64,000 nt of DNA from Rhizobium sp. SL86. Its GTDB lineage: Bacteria > Pseudomonadota > Alphaproteobacteria > Rhizobiales > Rhizobiaceae. The notes under the pieces were generated by a model, which searched no databases, had not been told where the DNA came from, and saw only the letters and a program-made list of their open reading frames with translations. The stretch's first letter is position 1. Each line of letters opens with the position of its first letter. Of the stretch, positions 8,394 to 18,495 are shown in pieces. The stretch spans positions 819,001-883,000 of the forward strand of contig NZ_JAPPRJ010000002.1 of NCBI RefSeq assembly GCF_026672545.1, given 5' to 3'. The position numbers were made by a program, and so were the translations under genes.

Positions 8394-11183
8394 TCAGTCC
8401 TCGCTCTGCGAGCCGCCGCCCTTGCCGGAAATGATCTCGCGCTTGCCGACATGGTTGGCGGGGCCGACGAGTCCCTCCTGTTCCATCCGTTCCACCAGCG
8501 AGGCGGCGCGGTTGTAACCGATCGACAGCCGCCGCTGGATGTAGGAGGTCGAGCACTTACGATCCTTCATCACCACCTTGACGGCCTTTTCGTAGAGATC
8601 GTCGCCATCTTCCGCGCCCATGCCGGTCTTGTCGAAGACGGCGGCATCGCCCTCGTCCTCGTCAGCGACCTCGTTTTCGTCTTCCGTGACGGTGCCGAGA
8701 TAATCCGGGCGACCTTGCGCCTTCAGGTGGGTCACGACATGTTCGACCTCGGCATCCGAGACGAAGGGGCCATGCACGCGGCTGATGCGTCCGCCACCGG
8801 CCATGTGCAGCATGTCACCCTGGCCGAGCAGGTGTTCGGCGCCCTGTTCGCCAAGAATCGTGCGGCTGTCGATCTTCGACGTCACCTGGAAGGAGATGCG
8901 CGTCGGGAAATTCGCCTTGATCGTGCCGGTGATGACATCGACGGACGGACGCTGCGTCGCCATGATCAGGTGGATGCCGGCGGCACGCGCCATCTGGGCG
9001 AGACGCTGGATCGCGCCTTCGATCTCCTTGCCGGCGACCATCATCAGGTCGGCCATCTCATCGACGACGACGACGATATAGGGCATCGGCGAGAGATCGA
9101 GTTCCTGATCCTCGTAGACGATCTCGCCGGTGTTGCGATCGAAACCGGTCTGGACGCTGACAGTGATCGTCTCGCCCTTTTCGCGCGCCTGGGCGGCCCG
9201 CGCATTGTAGCCGTCGATATTGCGTACGCCGAGCCGCGACATCTTGCGATAACGGTCCTCCATCTCGCGCACGGCCCATTTCAGCGCCAGAACCGCCTTT
9301 TTCGGGTCCGTCACGACGGGGGTCAGGAGATGCGGGATGCCGTCATAAACGGAGAGTTCCAGCATCTTCGGATCGATCATGATCAGGCGGCATTCTTCCG
9401 GGCGCAGCCGGTAGAGCAACGACAGGATCATCGTGTTGATGGCGACCGACTTGCCGGACCCGGTGGTACCGGCAACGAGCAGGTGCGGCATCTTCGCGAG
9501 TTCGGCGATGACCGGTTCTCCGCCGATCGTCTTGCCGAGGCAGAGCGGCAGGCGATGTTTCGTCTCCCAGTAATCCTCGCATTCGATGAGTTCGCGGAAG
9601 AACACCATTTCACGGACCGCATTCGGCAGTTCAATGCCGATGACGTTGCGGCCGGGCACGACGGCCACGCGGGCCGACAGCGCCGACATCGAGCGGGCAA
9701 TGTCGTCGGCGAGACCGATGACACGCGAGGATTTGACGCCTGGGGCCGGCTCGAATTCGTAGAGCGTGACGACCGGGCCTGGGCGGACATCGATGATCTC
9801 GCCCTTGACGCCAAAGTCTTCCAGAATGCTTTCGAGCAGGCCCGCGCTCTGCTGCAGCGTGTCCGGCTGCATGGCTTCCGTCTGCTGGCCATAGGGCTCC
9901 TGCAGCAGCGAAATTGGCGGAAATTCGTAAGCGTCGTCGCTCTGACGGACGGTCATGGCGCCACCGAGACCAAGCAGGCCTTCCGCCTTGCGGCGCGAGA
10001 CCGGAACCGTGCCGCGGACAGCCGGCTGGGCAGGCGCAGCAGTTTGGGCTGCAACGGTGACAGGCGCCGCTTCGGCAACAATAGCCGCCTGCGGCGCAAC
10101 CGGTTCGGCAGCCGCAACCACCGGGGCGGCGGCGTGCGTAACCTGCCGTGCCAGCGCCGCCTTCGGTGCCGGGGCTGCAGGCGCGACAGGCGCGCGCATG
10201 GCATTGGCAACAATTGCCTCGATCGTTTCCATCTCACCAGGCGCAAAGCAGAGCGGCGCCGTGGCCGGCGCGGGCGCTTGCGGTTGCGCGACCGGTTGCG
10301 GCGGTGCTACGGCGACAGCCGGACGCGTGATCGTGCGGACTTCCCGGTAAAGAGACGTGACCGAGGAGGCGTTTTGCGGCACCTGCTGGCGGACGATCTC
10401 CGCCGGGCGACCAGCCATCAGTTGCGGAGCCGGACGAGACGCAGACGCGACTGTCTGCGTGGGTGCCGCCATGGGCGGGACCTGCGCCGGCAGATCGAGC
10501 GCAATGCCCCCTTCAAAAAAGGCGAAGTCGGACAGCCACACGGGCATGGCCGACGGACCGGTAGCGGGTGCCGCAGCGGGCGCCTGCATGGTCGCGCCGT
10601 GAAGTGGCGCGGGTGCCGGCTGAACCGGTGCAGCCATCGGGGCAATCGGCGCAGTCATCGCGACCACGGAAACAGCGGCTTCGACCGGGACCAGGGCCGT
10701 GTCCGGCTTGGTTTCTTCCTGCGGGCGGGCGCGCTTGAAGATCAGCGCCCGCGGTGACGGCTGCGGTTTCACCTTCGGCTGGGCGACAAGCGGCGCGGGC
10801 TGTGGCGCGTTCATGGCGGATGCAGCACCCTGCAGCGCCTGCACGAGGATTTCCGGTGCGAGCGCCGGGTTGGCATCCGCTGGGGTTACCATATCCACCG
10901 GCTCGACCAGTCGACCGGCCGCAGCAGGCACCCGCTCTGCCGGCGCGACGGGGGCAACCTGATCGCGCGGGCGGGGACGGGCAATCACTGCTTCCGGTGT
11001 ACGTGTGAACCGGACATTCGGCGCGAGCTTGAAGGCCGCCTGCCAGGGCGCCTGTTCGATGGTTGCGGCATTCGGATCGACCGTTGGTCGCGGTGAGGCC
11101 GGACCTGTGTTTCCCGTGGCCTCCGGCGCATCCTCGGACGGGTTTTGGGAGGCTTGATGAAAGTTCGTTCTGGGAAACTGCAT
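8394..11183 (-). CDS. ftsK: FtsK/SpoIIIE-type DNA translocase lacking N-terminal membrane segments
   Basis: The C-terminal ~500 residues are a complete FtsK motor: an alpha domain ([16 protein letters not shown]), Walker A (GTTGSGKS), Walker B ([11 protein letters not shown]), the ATQRPS motif and a C-terminal gamma winged helix ([20 protein letters not shown]) that reads KOPS sites. Such motors pump chromosomal DNA at the septum and activate XerCD at dif. The first ~400 residues are Ala/Pro-rich, low complexity and contain no transmembrane helix, unlike classical FtsK. An upstream ATG at 11270 would add 29 residues. I prefer the ATG at 11183 because AT-rich, promoter-like sequence lies between the two; neither has a good Shine-Dalgarno. 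Many rhizobia carry a second, membrane-anchored FtsK elsewhere. Confidence 0.88.
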   Translation of the reverse strand: MQFPRTNFHQASQNPSEDAPEATGNTGPASPRPTVDPNAATIEQAPWQAAFKLAPNVRFTRTPEAVIARPRPRDQVAPVAPAERVPAAAGRLVEPVDMVTPADANPALAPEILVQALQGAASAMNAPQPAPLVAQPKVKPQPSPRALIFKRARPQEETKPDTALVPVEAAVSVVAMTAPIAPMAAPVQPAPAPLHGATMQAPAAAPATGPSAMPVWLSDFAFFEGGIALDLPAQVPPMAAPTQTVASASRPAPQLMAGRPAEIVRQQVPQNASSVTSLYREVRTITRPAVAVAPPQPVAQPQAPAPATAPLCFAPGEMETIEAIVANAMRAPVAPAAPAPKAALARQVTHAAAPVVAAAEPVAPQAAIVAEAAPVTVAAQTAAPAQPAVRGTVPVSRRKAEGLLGLGGAMTVRQSDDAYEFPPISLLQEPYGQQTEAMQPDTLQQSAGLLESILEDFGVKGEIIDVRPGPVVTLYEFEPAPGVKSSRVIGLADDIARSMSALSARVAVVPGRNVIGIELPNAVREMVFFRELIECEDYWETKHRLPLCLGKTIGGEPVIAELAKMPHLLVAGTTGSGKSVAINTMILSLLYRLRPEECRLIMIDPKMLELSVYDGIPHLLTPVVTDPKKAVLALKWAVREMEDRYRKMSRLGVRNIDGYNARAAQAREKGETITVSVQTGFDRNTGEIVYEDQELDLSPMPYIVVVVDEMADLMMVAGKEIEGAIQRLAQMARAAGIHLIMATQRPSVDVITGTIKANFPTRISFQVTSKIDSRTILGEQGAEHLLGQGDMLHMAGGGRISRVHGPFVSDAEVEHVVTHLKAQGRPDYLGTVTEDENEVADEDEGDAAVFDKTGMGAEDGDDLYEKAVKVVMKDRKCSTSYIQRRLSIGYNRAASLVERMEQEGLVGPANHVGKREIISGKGGGSQSED

Positions 11184-11407
11184 GATACCGACCACATACT
11201 CATTTGGCAGGTCTATGAAATAGAAAATAAAGGTTAATGGCTCCTTTCGGCCGACCCTCCGGCCCTTCATATTTTAGGGGACACGCCTCTTCACTCACAT
11301 AGCTTGTCTTTGGCTAAATATATGATATCGCGCGTTTTCCTCGCATTATTCAATGGTTCGAGGCATGCACGCGACCGTCAATCGACGTCGTTGCGCCGGC
11401 GCCACTG

Positions 11408-12418
11408 TCAGAACTGCAGCCGGGCGCGAAACCGCTTCAATTTCTCGTACTGACTTGCCCCGAGCGAGGCCTTGAGCGCCTGTTTCACCTGCCGTGCGAG
11501 CGGTGGGCGATAGGGGGCGGCCTGCAGGTTACGCGCCACCTGCAGCCCTTCGTCAAACGCGTTCGACCGGTCGAACAGCGTATGCGTCTCAAGGCACAGG
11601 ACCGGCTTTTTCGACATCTGGGCGATCTTGCGCGCCTGCGGTAACTCGCTTTCGATGAAGAGGATGGCATCAGAGCGGCGGTAATACTCCGCCTTGAAGC
11701 TGCCATGCGCGCCCTGCCGGCGGCGTTCCTCCGCACTCGGCAGGTCCAGCATCACCAGTTTTTCATAGGCGATGCCCTGATCTGCCAGCCATCGTTCGGT
11801 TTGCGGCCGGTATTTTTCCAAACGGCTGGTCACCAGCGTGCCGAGCGGTTTTGTCGGACGGTGCAGCGGCGCGGCATTCAGCAGGAATTCCACGTAACGC
11901 TCGCCGTCATCGTTTTCCGCTTCGGTCGGGTCCTGGCAAAGCACACCGTCGATATCGATGCAGGCGCGGGCAAGAAAATTGTGGTGCATCAGGTTCCATT
12001 GGAAGATCCGCGGCTGCGGCAGCACCTCGAAAATGAAGTCGCAACCCTCATGCTCCGGGCGCTGGCCGTAAACGGCGGCATAGATACACTCGTGACCAAA
12101 GCCGGCAGCGGCAATGCGCGCGCGCGCTTCCTGCATGGCACTCCCCACATTGATGCTGTCATCGAGGATCAGGACCCGCCTGATGCTGTCCATCGTCACG
12201 TTCAGCTTTGCCTGGCTTTTCGTCTTGCCCGACGAGGTCAGCCGCCCGGCGAGATAACCGTCGAGATCGGCCAGCGGCAGATTGGTGAGCAGGCTGAGGA
12301 GATTGGCCGCCAGAAGGCCGCTGCGCGGAATGCCGACCACGAGATCGATATCCGCCGGCAGACGTGAGGCGTGCCGGGCAATCGTGGCGTTCAGGTCGTA
12401 GATGGAACGGTAGTGCAT
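11408..12418 (-). CDS. Phosphoribosyltransferase-HAD fusion protein
   Basis: This 336-residue protein combines two enzyme-like domains. The N-terminal part is a type I PRTase: VVGIPRSGLLAA near 27-38 and the PRPP loop VLILDDSINVGSA at 82-94. The second half resembles a HAD hydrolase: motif I IDIDGVL (154-160), motif II LVTSR (195-199), a Lys in GSFKAEYY and a final acidic motif in ILFIESE. The combination suggests making or processing a phosphoribosyl or nucleotide-like metabolite, but the substrate is unknown. It starts 23 bases after the flippase gene on the same strand, so it may belong to the polysaccharide cluster. The ATG at 12418 gives a full PRTase fold; the longer frame only shadows the flippase gene. 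Confidence 0.8.
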   Translation of the reverse strand: MHYRSIYDLNATIARHASRLPADIDLVVGIPRSGLLAANLLSLLTNLPLADLDGYLAGRLTSSGKTKSQAKLNVTMDSIRRVLILDDSINVGSAMQEARARIAAAGFGHECIYAAVYGQRPEHEGCDFIFEVLPQPRIFQWNLMHHNFLARACIDIDGVLCQDPTEAENDDGERYVEFLLNAAPLHRPTKPLGTLVTSRLEKYRPQTERWLADQGIAYEKLVMLDLPSAEERRRQGAHGSFKAEYYRRSDAILFIESELPQARKIAQMSKKPVLCLETHTLFDRSNAFDEGLQVARNLQAAPYRPPLARQVKQALKASLGASQYEKLKRFRARLQF

Positions 12419-12441
12419 GGTGTCCTCGACGAGCGGTGGGA

Positions 12442-13941
12442 TCAACTGCTTTTGCGCTGAAGGCGGCGCGGAATCATCCCCAGCAGATTGCGCGCGGCCT
12501 CGCGACCGGAGGGGAAGATCAGTGCAATGAGGATGGTGACGGAATAGGTCAGTGACGCGGCAATCGCCGCCTGTGCGATCGGGTTGCCGGGCAGAACCGG
12601 GTGAAACCAGAAGAAGCCGCCAAGCGCCAGATGCGCCCCGACGAGGGTCGGGCCCGCCGCGCCCAGCATGTGGCGCGCCGTCACCGGCCCCTTTCGGCCG
12701 ATGAACCACCACAGGAAAGGCGTGCGCAGATATTCGCTGACCGTATAACAGACCGCGACACCGAAGACGCCGTACGGAAGGCCGATGACGAAGGCGGCAA
12801 CCGAGGTGGTGGCCGTCACGACACCCCAGATCATGAAGTCGCGCGAGCGCCCTTGCGAGATGAACAGCCAGCCTGCCGGATTGTTGAGCGGCTGCAGCAG
12901 ACCGGCGAAACCGAGCGCGCTGAAGATCAGCGCACTTTCCTGCCATTCAGGCCCGAGCAAGAAGGGAATGAAGGTGGGCGCCACGATGATCAGCGCAGCA
13001 ACTCCCGGCACCAGCGCGATCAGAAGCAGCGGCACGACGGTGAGATAGGCCTGCCGGTAACGCGCCGGGTCGTCGGAAAGCCTCGCCAGCGTCGGGACCA
13101 TCACCCGCGCCAGCGGATTGGTCGCCTGGCGCAACGGCATCAGCATGAGCTTGTAGGCGCGGTCGTAAAGGCCCAGCGGCGCGCCGCCGAGAAAACGACC
13201 GATCAGCACATTGTCGGCATTGCGGGCGACAAAATTCGACAGGTTGAAGCCGGTGAGGCCTGCACCGAAATTGACGAGCGCCCGGCCTCCCTCGGCACGA
13301 CGCGGAAGCCCGGGCCGCCAGCCGCTCAGCGACCAGGCGACGATGACCGGCAGAAGCACGGTCACCAGCGAGCCGCCGAACAACGCCCAATAGGATGGCG
13401 AAAGCAGCGCCCAGATGACGGAGGTCGCAAGACCGCCAAGCGCGCCGGCCACTTCCATGGCCGAAAGTGCCGGAAAACGCATGCGCCGGTTGAGCAGTGC
13501 CGTATGCTGCGCACCAAGCCCCTGGATCAGCACAAGGCAGCTCATCGCCATCAGAAGCGCGGCAATCTTCGGTTCGCTATAGAAGGCGGCCGCCAGCGGC
13601 GCCGTTGCGAAGATTGCCAGCGCCACCAGCCCGCTGATGCCGACATTCAACCAGAAGAGGAAATTGACGTCCTGCCGGGTAATGCCCGGCCGCTGCACGG
13701 TCGCCTGGGTCAGGCCAAAATCCTGGAAGATCGACAGAAGGCCGATCACCGGCCAGCTCATCGCGACGATACCGAAGTCGGACGGCGTCAGGAGACGCGA
13801 CAAAACGATGACGGAGACGATCTGGCAAAGCGCCACCACCGCCTGCGAGGACCCGGTGACGATGGCACCGGCCTGCACCGAACGACGATAACTCGTGTGA
13901 TCGGGGTCGAACTCGCTGCGGATGGGTGTTTCCGCGCTCAT
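12442..13941 (-). CDS. Wzx-type polysaccharide flippase (MOP/PST family)
   Basis: This 499-residue membrane protein has 12 or more hydrophobic segments along its whole length. It starts with the family pattern VLSRLLTPSDFGIVAM, then ATVQRPGITRQDVN, resembling WzxC/ExoT-type lipid-linked oligosaccharide flippases. It would move an undecaprenyl-linked repeat unit across the inner membrane. It overlaps the upstream glycosyltransferase gene by 4 bases. No Wzy polymerase or Wza/Wzc export genes are visible in the window, so the cluster is incomplete or the rest lies elsewhere. Confidence 0.9.
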   Translation of the reverse strand: MSAETPIRSEFDPDHTSYRRSVQAGAIVTGSSQAVVALCQIVSVIVLSRLLTPSDFGIVAMSWPVIGLLSIFQDFGLTQATVQRPGITRQDVNFLFWLNVGISGLVALAIFATAPLAAAFYSEPKIAALLMAMSCLVLIQGLGAQHTALLNRRMRFPALSAMEVAGALGGLATSVIWALLSPSYWALFGGSLVTVLLPVIVAWSLSGWRPGLPRRAEGGRALVNFGAGLTGFNLSNFVARNADNVLIGRFLGGAPLGLYDRAYKLMLMPLRQATNPLARVMVPTLARLSDDPARYRQAYLTVVPLLLIALVPGVAALIIVAPTFIPFLLGPEWQESALIFSALGFAGLLQPLNNPAGWLFISQGRSRDFMIWGVVTATTSVAAFVIGLPYGVFGVAVCYTVSEYLRTPFLWWFIGRKGPVTARHMLGAAGPTLVGAHLALGGFFWFHPVLPGNPIAQAAIAASLTYSVTILIALIFPSGREAARNLLGMIPRRLQRKSS

Positions 13942-15257
13942 GAAGCAGATCCGGACATCGAGAGGTCACCGGAGGGGCCGGTTGGTCTGCGGGCGGGCGA
14001 GAAGCTCTCCGAGCCGCCCGGGATGAGCCGCTCCACGCCGAACAGGCGATGTTCGGTGCGCCGTGCGTCGAGATAGACCGGAAGGGCGGCAGGTTGCCCG
14101 AGGCAGACCAGTTGATAGGCAATCTGGCGCGCCTCTTCCGCCTTGTTGATACGGCTCGGCAGAAGTTTAATGCGGTTGGTCACAGGCAGCAGCAGGTTGC
14201 CGATGATCTGAACACGAAGCTCCGGCGCAAAACCGGAAAGCGCCCGGCGAAAACCCCTGGCTTCGGCAAAGCTCGGAAAGGCCGAGCGCGCGCCGTGTTC
14301 AAACACAGCCCTCAGCGCCGACATTTCCTGCGCCTGAAGTGTCACGGTGACGCCGGTCGTTCCAAGGTTCGCGGCACGGGCGGCGGCCGCCACCAAATCA
14401 GCGATCGCGCGCGGCCAGATGCCCTTGCGCGCCATGATCGCCGCTCGCTGCAGAAGCGCCGTCAACTGGGCACGCGGGTCGAGATCCCGGCCCGTCGCGC
14501 CGATGCAGAACTCGTCGAGCCCGTGGCTTTCATAGATTTCGTCGAACATCAGCCGGTTGAAGCGAGCCCAGACGGCCTCGGCATCCTTCGACTTGAACCG
14601 GGCATGCTGCGGACCGCGTTCGCCCTCGTGGTGGCGCTGGTGGAACATCACCTCCGCAACACCGACGCCGGCAAAACGCCGGGCAAGCCTGAGCAGCATT
14701 TGGTAATCCTGCGAGCGGGAAAAGCGGGTATCGAAAGGGCCTACACTCTCATAGCAGTCCTTGCGCACCAGCATGGCGCCCTGCCAGATGAAGAAGTCCT
14801 GCATCAGCTTCAGATAAAGCGCCCGCTGGTCCGACGACCGATAGCAGATCAGCGGCTCTGTCACCTCACCCGGCCAGCCGCCATAGAACTTGTCGAGCAG
14901 GCCGTAGGAGAAGCCGGCCTCCGGATTTTCCTCAAGCGCCAGGACGAGACGGCGCAACGCATCGGGCGTGGCAATGTCGTCGTCGTCAAAGATCCAGACA
15001 TAGGGCTGGCTTGCCATCGTGAGCCCGAGGTTCAAGGCGCTCGATTTGCCGCCGTTTTCCTTGACCACGACCTGCACGCGATCGGCATAGGGCTCGAGCC
15101 GCGCCACCGTGTCATCGGTGGAGCCGTCCACCACCACGATGATCTCGTGCGGACGCCAGGTCTGGTCGAGAACGCTGTCGATCGACTGGCCGATCAGATC
15201 GGCGCGGTTATAGGTAGGAATGATGACCGTGACCGGCGCCGTGCTGCTGTTGACCAT
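13938..15257 (-). CDS. Family 2 glycosyltransferase
   Basis: This 439-residue protein has an N-terminal GT-A fold: VTVIIPTYNRADLI near 9-22, VVVDGSTDDT near 46-55, and the metal-binding acidic motif WIFDDDDIATPDAL near 89-102. The Q-D-Y catalytic region is around FSRSQDYQMLLRLAR. The C-terminal ~200 residues are less conserved and have no clear membrane helix. It probably adds one sugar to a lipid-linked acceptor in the same pathway as the downstream flippase. The ATG at 15257 has a cgagg ribosome-binding site. A strong hairpin separates it from ugd upstream. Confidence 0.9.
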   Translation of the reverse strand: MVNSSTAPVTVIIPTYNRADLIGQSIDSVLDQTWRPHEIIVVVDGSTDDTVARLEPYADRVQVVVKENGGKSSALNLGLTMASQPYVWIFDDDDIATPDALRRLVLALEENPEAGFSYGLLDKFYGGWPGEVTEPLICYRSSDQRALYLKLMQDFFIWQGAMLVRKDCYESVGPFDTRFSRSQDYQMLLRLARRFAGVGVAEVMFHQRHHEGERGPQHARFKSKDAEAVWARFNRLMFDEIYESHGLDEFCIGATGRDLDPRAQLTALLQRAAIMARKGIWPRAIADLVAAAARAANLGTTGVTVTLQAQEMSALRAVFEHGARSAFPSFAEARGFRRALSGFAPELRVQIIGNLLLPVTNRIKLLPSRINKAEEARQIAYQLVCLGQPAALPVYLDARRTEHRLFGVERLIPGGSESFSPARRPTGPSGDLSMSGSAS

Positions 15258-15308
15258 GCAAAACCTCGGATGTCAGGGAGACGGATGAGCCGCCTGCGAA
15301 AGGTTGAG

Positions 15309-15338
15309 CACTGCCGCCCGCAGTCAAGGGCGGCAGTG
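15309..15338 (-). terminator. Hairpin between ugd and the glycosyltransferase gene
   Basis: A perfect 11-bp inverted repeat (CACTGCCGCCC, 15309-15319, with its complement at 15328-15338) and 8-base loop lie 12 bases after the ugd stop codon. No strong T-run follows on the minus strand. It could end most ugd transcripts while allowing some read-through into the glycosyltransferase gene. Confidence 0.6.
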
Positions 15339-15350
15339 ACGATCGAACGT

Positions 15351-16754
15351 TCAGAGGCGGTGAAGCGCCGCCTCGGCAACCGGAACCTGTTTGGCTGACG
15401 GAAGCGCATCACCGGAAAGACGAACCGGCGCCCGACCGATCGAGAAATAGTCCAGCCCGTGCTGGGCGACGGTTGCCGGCGAATACATGTTGCGGCCGTC
15501 GAAGATGACCGGGTGGTTCAGCGCCTGACGGATGAGGTCGAAGGAGGGCGAGCGGAAATTCTTCCATTCGGTGGCGACGATCAGGCCATCGGCATGGCGA
15601 AGTGCTGCTTCCTTGGTACCGCACAGCACGAGGTCATCACGCTGGCCGTAGATTTCCTGGCACTGCACCATGGCTTCCGGATCGAACGCCTGCACCGTGA
15701 CACCCGCCGCCCAAAGCTGTTCCAGCAGCACGCGCGCCGGGGATTCGCGCATGTCATCGGTATTCGCCTTGAAAGCGAGGCCCCAGAGCGCAAGACGCCG
15801 GCCCTTCAGGTCGCCCTCGAAATAATCCTGAATCTTGTCGAAGAGCACACCCTTCTGGGCGCGGTTGCGGCTCTCCACGGCCTTCAGGATCATCGGTTCA
15901 TAGGACACGCTTTCGGCTGTGCGGATGAGCGCCGACACATCCTTCGGGAAGCAGGAGCCGCCATAACCGATGCCGGCATAGATGAAGTCATACCCGATGC
16001 GGGGATCGCTGCCGATCCCGACACGCACGCGCTCGATATCGGCGCCGACGAGTTCGGCAAGGTTCGCCATCTCGTTCATGAAACTGATGCGGCTCGCCAG
16101 CATGCAGTTGGCGGCATATTTGGTGAATTCCGCACTGCGCAGATCCATGACGATCATGCGGTCGCGGTTGCGGTTAAAGGGCGCATAAAGTTCGCGCATC
16201 ACCTCGATCGTCTCGGCATCGTCGCAGCCGACGATGATGCGGTCCGGCTTGGAGCAATCGGCAACCGCCGATCCTTCCTTGAGAAATTCCGGATTGGAGA
16301 CGATGCTGACCGACAGGCTGTCGGAGAGACCGCGCTTGGCGAGTTCGGCGGCAATTGCCTCGCCCACCTTCTGGCCGGTCCCGACGGGCACCGTGCTCTT
16401 CGTGACGACGATCTTGTCCTCGTTCATCGCCTGACCGATGGAACCTGCCACCTTCAGCACATGGCGGAGATCAGCCGAACCATCCTCTCCGGGCGGCGTG
16501 CCGACCGCGATCATCTGGATCGCGCCGAAATCGACGCCCGCGGCGATATCAGTGGTGAAAAGCAGCCGGCCTTCGCTGAAATTCGTCTTGACCAGCGGTT
16601 CGAGCCCCGGCTCGTAGATCGGGATGATCCCCTTCTTGAGGTTCTCGATCTTGCCGGGATCAATATCGACGCACAGGACGTCGTGACCGGTCTCGGCCAG
16701 AACGGCCGCCTGCACGAGCCCCACATACCCTATCCCGAAGATGGTGATCCGCAT
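15351..16754 (-). CDS. ugd: UDP-glucose 6-dehydrogenase
   Basis: This 467-residue enzyme oxidises UDP-glucose to UDP-glucuronate with two NAD+. It starts with the NAD-binding glycine motif [11 protein letters not shown]. The catalytic Cys lies in [12 protein letters not shown], the central helix region in [15 protein letters not shown], and the C-terminal NAD/substrate part in [17 protein letters not shown]. The ATG at 16754 is chosen for its gaagga ribosome-binding site and because it begins exactly at the Rossmann strand; an upstream in-frame start adds 11 unrelated residues. UDP-glucuronate feeds acidic exopolysaccharide, LPS core or capsule, which fits the downstream glycosyltransferase and flippase. 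Confidence 0.95.
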   Translation of the reverse strand: MRITIFGIGYVGLVQAAVLAETGHDVLCVDIDPGKIENLKKGIIPIYEPGLEPLVKTNFSEGRLLFTTDIAAGVDFGAIQMIAVGTPPGEDGSADLRHVLKVAGSIGQAMNEDKIVVTKSTVPVGTGQKVGEAIAAELAKRGLSDSLSVSIVSNPEFLKEGSAVADCSKPDRIIVGCDDAETIEVMRELYAPFNRNRDRMIVMDLRSAEFTKYAANCMLASRISFMNEMANLAELVGADIERVRVGIGSDPRIGYDFIYAGIGYGGSCFPKDVSALIRTAESVSYEPMILKAVESRNRAQKGVLFDKIQDYFEGDLKGRRLALWGLAFKANTDDMRESPARVLLEQLWAAGVTVQAFDPEAMVQCQEIYGQRDDLVLCGTKEAALRHADGLIVATEWKNFRSPSFDLIRQALNHPVIFDGRNMYSPATVAQHGLDYFSIGRAPVRLSGDALPSAKQVPVAEAALHRL

Positions 16755-17097
16755 TGCTAGTCCTTCCAAATGGGCGCAGGCGTTCATGCCCGGCGGTTGA
16801 AAAAATCTTGGAAGCGCTCACTGGATATCTGAGCGGCTATGCATATGTGCAATGCAGCATGGTTTGCGACGACGCGCAAGCGAAAAATGATAATCTATCA
16901 CATTTTCGTGTTTCTTCAGGGGATTAGCCGGATCGGAATGGCGGTTCGGCAGGCTTGCCAGCAGTCATTTTGCCGCGAAAATGACATGATGCAGCATGGT
17001 TATGCTGCAGCGCCGGCAAAGTCGCCCAGGGTCTACCCGCACGAGACGACGGAGAGGACGGTGCCGAGGAATTGCGGCGTTTTTCCGGACATGCCGT
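16755..17097. other. ugd upstream region with repeated 13-bp motif
   Basis: No gene is visible here. The 13-mer ATGCAGCATGGTT occurs twice in direct orientation (16852-16864 and 16989-17001). The second copy is part of the inverted repeat TGCAGCAT-ggtt-ATGCTGCA (16990-17009). Minus-strand promoter-like AT-rich sequence (TTGCACATATGCATAG) overlaps the first copy, which lies about 100 bases from the ugd start. The region also receives any read-through from the bkd operon. Confidence 0.45.
16990..17009. promoter_or_regulatory. Inverted repeat, candidate operator upstream of ugd
   Basis: An 8-bp perfect inverted repeat with a 4-base loop. Half of it, with the loop, is repeated at 16853-16864. 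It may be a regulator-binding site for ugd or a small transcript end for the bkd operon; the sequence alone does not decide. Confidence 0.3.
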
Positions 17098-18492
17098 TCA
17101 GGCGTGCAGTGCCTTACCCAGACCCATCAGGGCCGCCTCCTGCACGGTCTCGCCGAGCGTCGGATGGGCATGGATCGTGGCGGCAATATCCGTCAGCGTC
17201 GCGCACATTTCGAGCGCCAGCCCAAACTCCCCCGCCAGTTCCGAGCAACCGGCACCGACCGCCTGAAGCCCCAGAACAAGGCCAGATCCCTGCTCGAAGA
17301 CGACACGCACGAAACCGTCCGTCCGCTCCAGCGTCAGCGCCCGGCCGTTGGCGCGCAGCGGATAGGTGGCAACACCGACATCCCGCCCCGTTTCACGCGC
17401 CTGGTCCGGCAGGAGCCCGGCGACGACCAGTTCCGGATCGGTAAAGCAGACGGCGGGGATCACCCGTTTGTCCCAACCGCTCGAATGTCCGGCCATCGTC
17501 TCCGCGACGTGTTCTCCTTGCGCCATCGCCCGATGCGCCAGCATGGGCTCGCCGGTCACGTCTCCGATCGCGTAAACACCGCGCATGGAGGTCTGTCCCC
17601 GCTCATCTGTGCGGATGAAACGGCCGTCCCGGTCGAGGCCCAGCTGCTCGACGCCCAGCCCCTCCAGCGCCGGCTGCCGCCCGACGGTGACCAGCACTTT
17701 TTCCGCGGCGCTTTCGGTCACGGTCGAGCCATGGCGTACCCGGAGAACGCCCCGTACGGCGTCGTATCCCTCCACCACCGCTTCGACATGCACCGTCACA
17801 CCAAGCGCCTTCAGCCGTGCCGCGACCGGTCTCGACAGTTCCTCGTCGTATTGCGGCAGGATGTGCGGCTTCGCCTCGAAGATCGATACTTTGGCACCGA
17901 GTTTCGCATAGGCCGTGCCGATTTCGAGCCCGATGTAACCGCCGCCAACAATGGCGAGCGTCTCGGGCACAGAGGTGAGCGAGAGGGCTTCGGTCGATGA
18001 CAGGATATTGCCGCCGAAGGGCAGTGACGGAACCTCGACCGGGCGGGAGCCGGTCGCGATCACCATATTGCGGCAGGAAATGCGCAGAAGCCTTTCCGCC
18101 GTCTCCACCTCTGCGGTCTTGCCATCCAGAATGCGCGCACGGCCCTGTACAGACCGGACACCCGCCTTGCGCAGCAGACCGGATACACCGCCGGTCAGCT
18201 GCCGGACGACGCCATCCTTCCAGGCAACTGTCTTTGCCAGGTCGATGCCGACGTCCGAGGTGCGGATGCCGAGTTTCGAATGCCCCTCTGCCGCTTCCCG
18301 GACCGCGAAAAACTCTTCCGCGGCGTGGATCAGCGCCTTGGAGGGAATGCAGCCGATGTTGAGGCAGGTTCCGCCATGGGCGGATTGCTCCACGATGACC
18401 GTCTCCAGCCCAAGCTGGCCGGCACGAATGGCTGCCACATAACCGCCGGGTCCGGCCCCGATGACAAGGACATTGCAGGACAGATCCGTCAT
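17098..18492 (-). CDS. lpdV: Dihydrolipoyl dehydrogenase, E3 of branched-chain 2-oxoacid dehydrogenase
   Basis: This 464-residue flavoprotein reoxidises the dihydrolipoyl group of E2 using NAD+. The FAD motif VIGAGPGGYVAAIRAGQLG is at the N-terminus, and the redox-active disulfide GGTCLNIGCIPSKALI is near 40-55. A second GxGxxG (VGGGYIGLEIG) marks the NAD site, and the C-terminal dimer domain ends with the His-Glu pair region AHPTLGETVQEAAL. It is the last gene of the four-gene bkd operon, 3 bases after the E2 gene, so this copy probably serves that complex rather than pyruvate dehydrogenase. Confidence 0.93.
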   Translation of the reverse strand: MTDLSCNVLVIGAGPGGYVAAIRAGQLGLETVIVEQSAHGGTCLNIGCIPSKALIHAAEEFFAVREAAEGHSKLGIRTSDVGIDLAKTVAWKDGVVRQLTGGVSGLLRKAGVRSVQGRARILDGKTAEVETAERLLRISCRNMVIATGSRPVEVPSLPFGGNILSSTEALSLTSVPETLAIVGGGYIGLEIGTAYAKLGAKVSIFEAKPHILPQYDEELSRPVAARLKALGVTVHVEAVVEGYDAVRGVLRVRHGSTVTESAAEKVLVTVGRQPALEGLGVEQLGLDRDGRFIRTDERGQTSMRGVYAIGDVTGEPMLAHRAMAQGEHVAETMAGHSSGWDKRVIPAVCFTDPELVVAGLLPDQARETGRDVGVATYPLRANGRALTLERTDGFVRVVFEQGSGLVLGLQAVGAGCSELAGEFGLALEMCATLTDIAATIHAHPTLGETVQEAALMGLGKALHA

Positions 18493-18495
18493 CGC

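Noticed and set aside
8451..10757. 768-codon plus-strand ORF antisense to ftsK
   Set aside because: It is a GC-skew shadow: rich in Arg/His/Asp with no recognisable motif, while the minus strand encodes a complete FtsK motor.
12601..14076. 491-codon plus-strand ORF antisense to the flippase gene
   Set aside because: Composition is Arg/Gln/His-rich and low in hydrophobic residues; the opposite strand encodes a clear 12-helix protein.
15459..16760. 433-codon plus-strand ORF antisense to ugd
   Set aside because: Shadow of a highly conserved enzyme gene; no ribosome-binding site or known motif.
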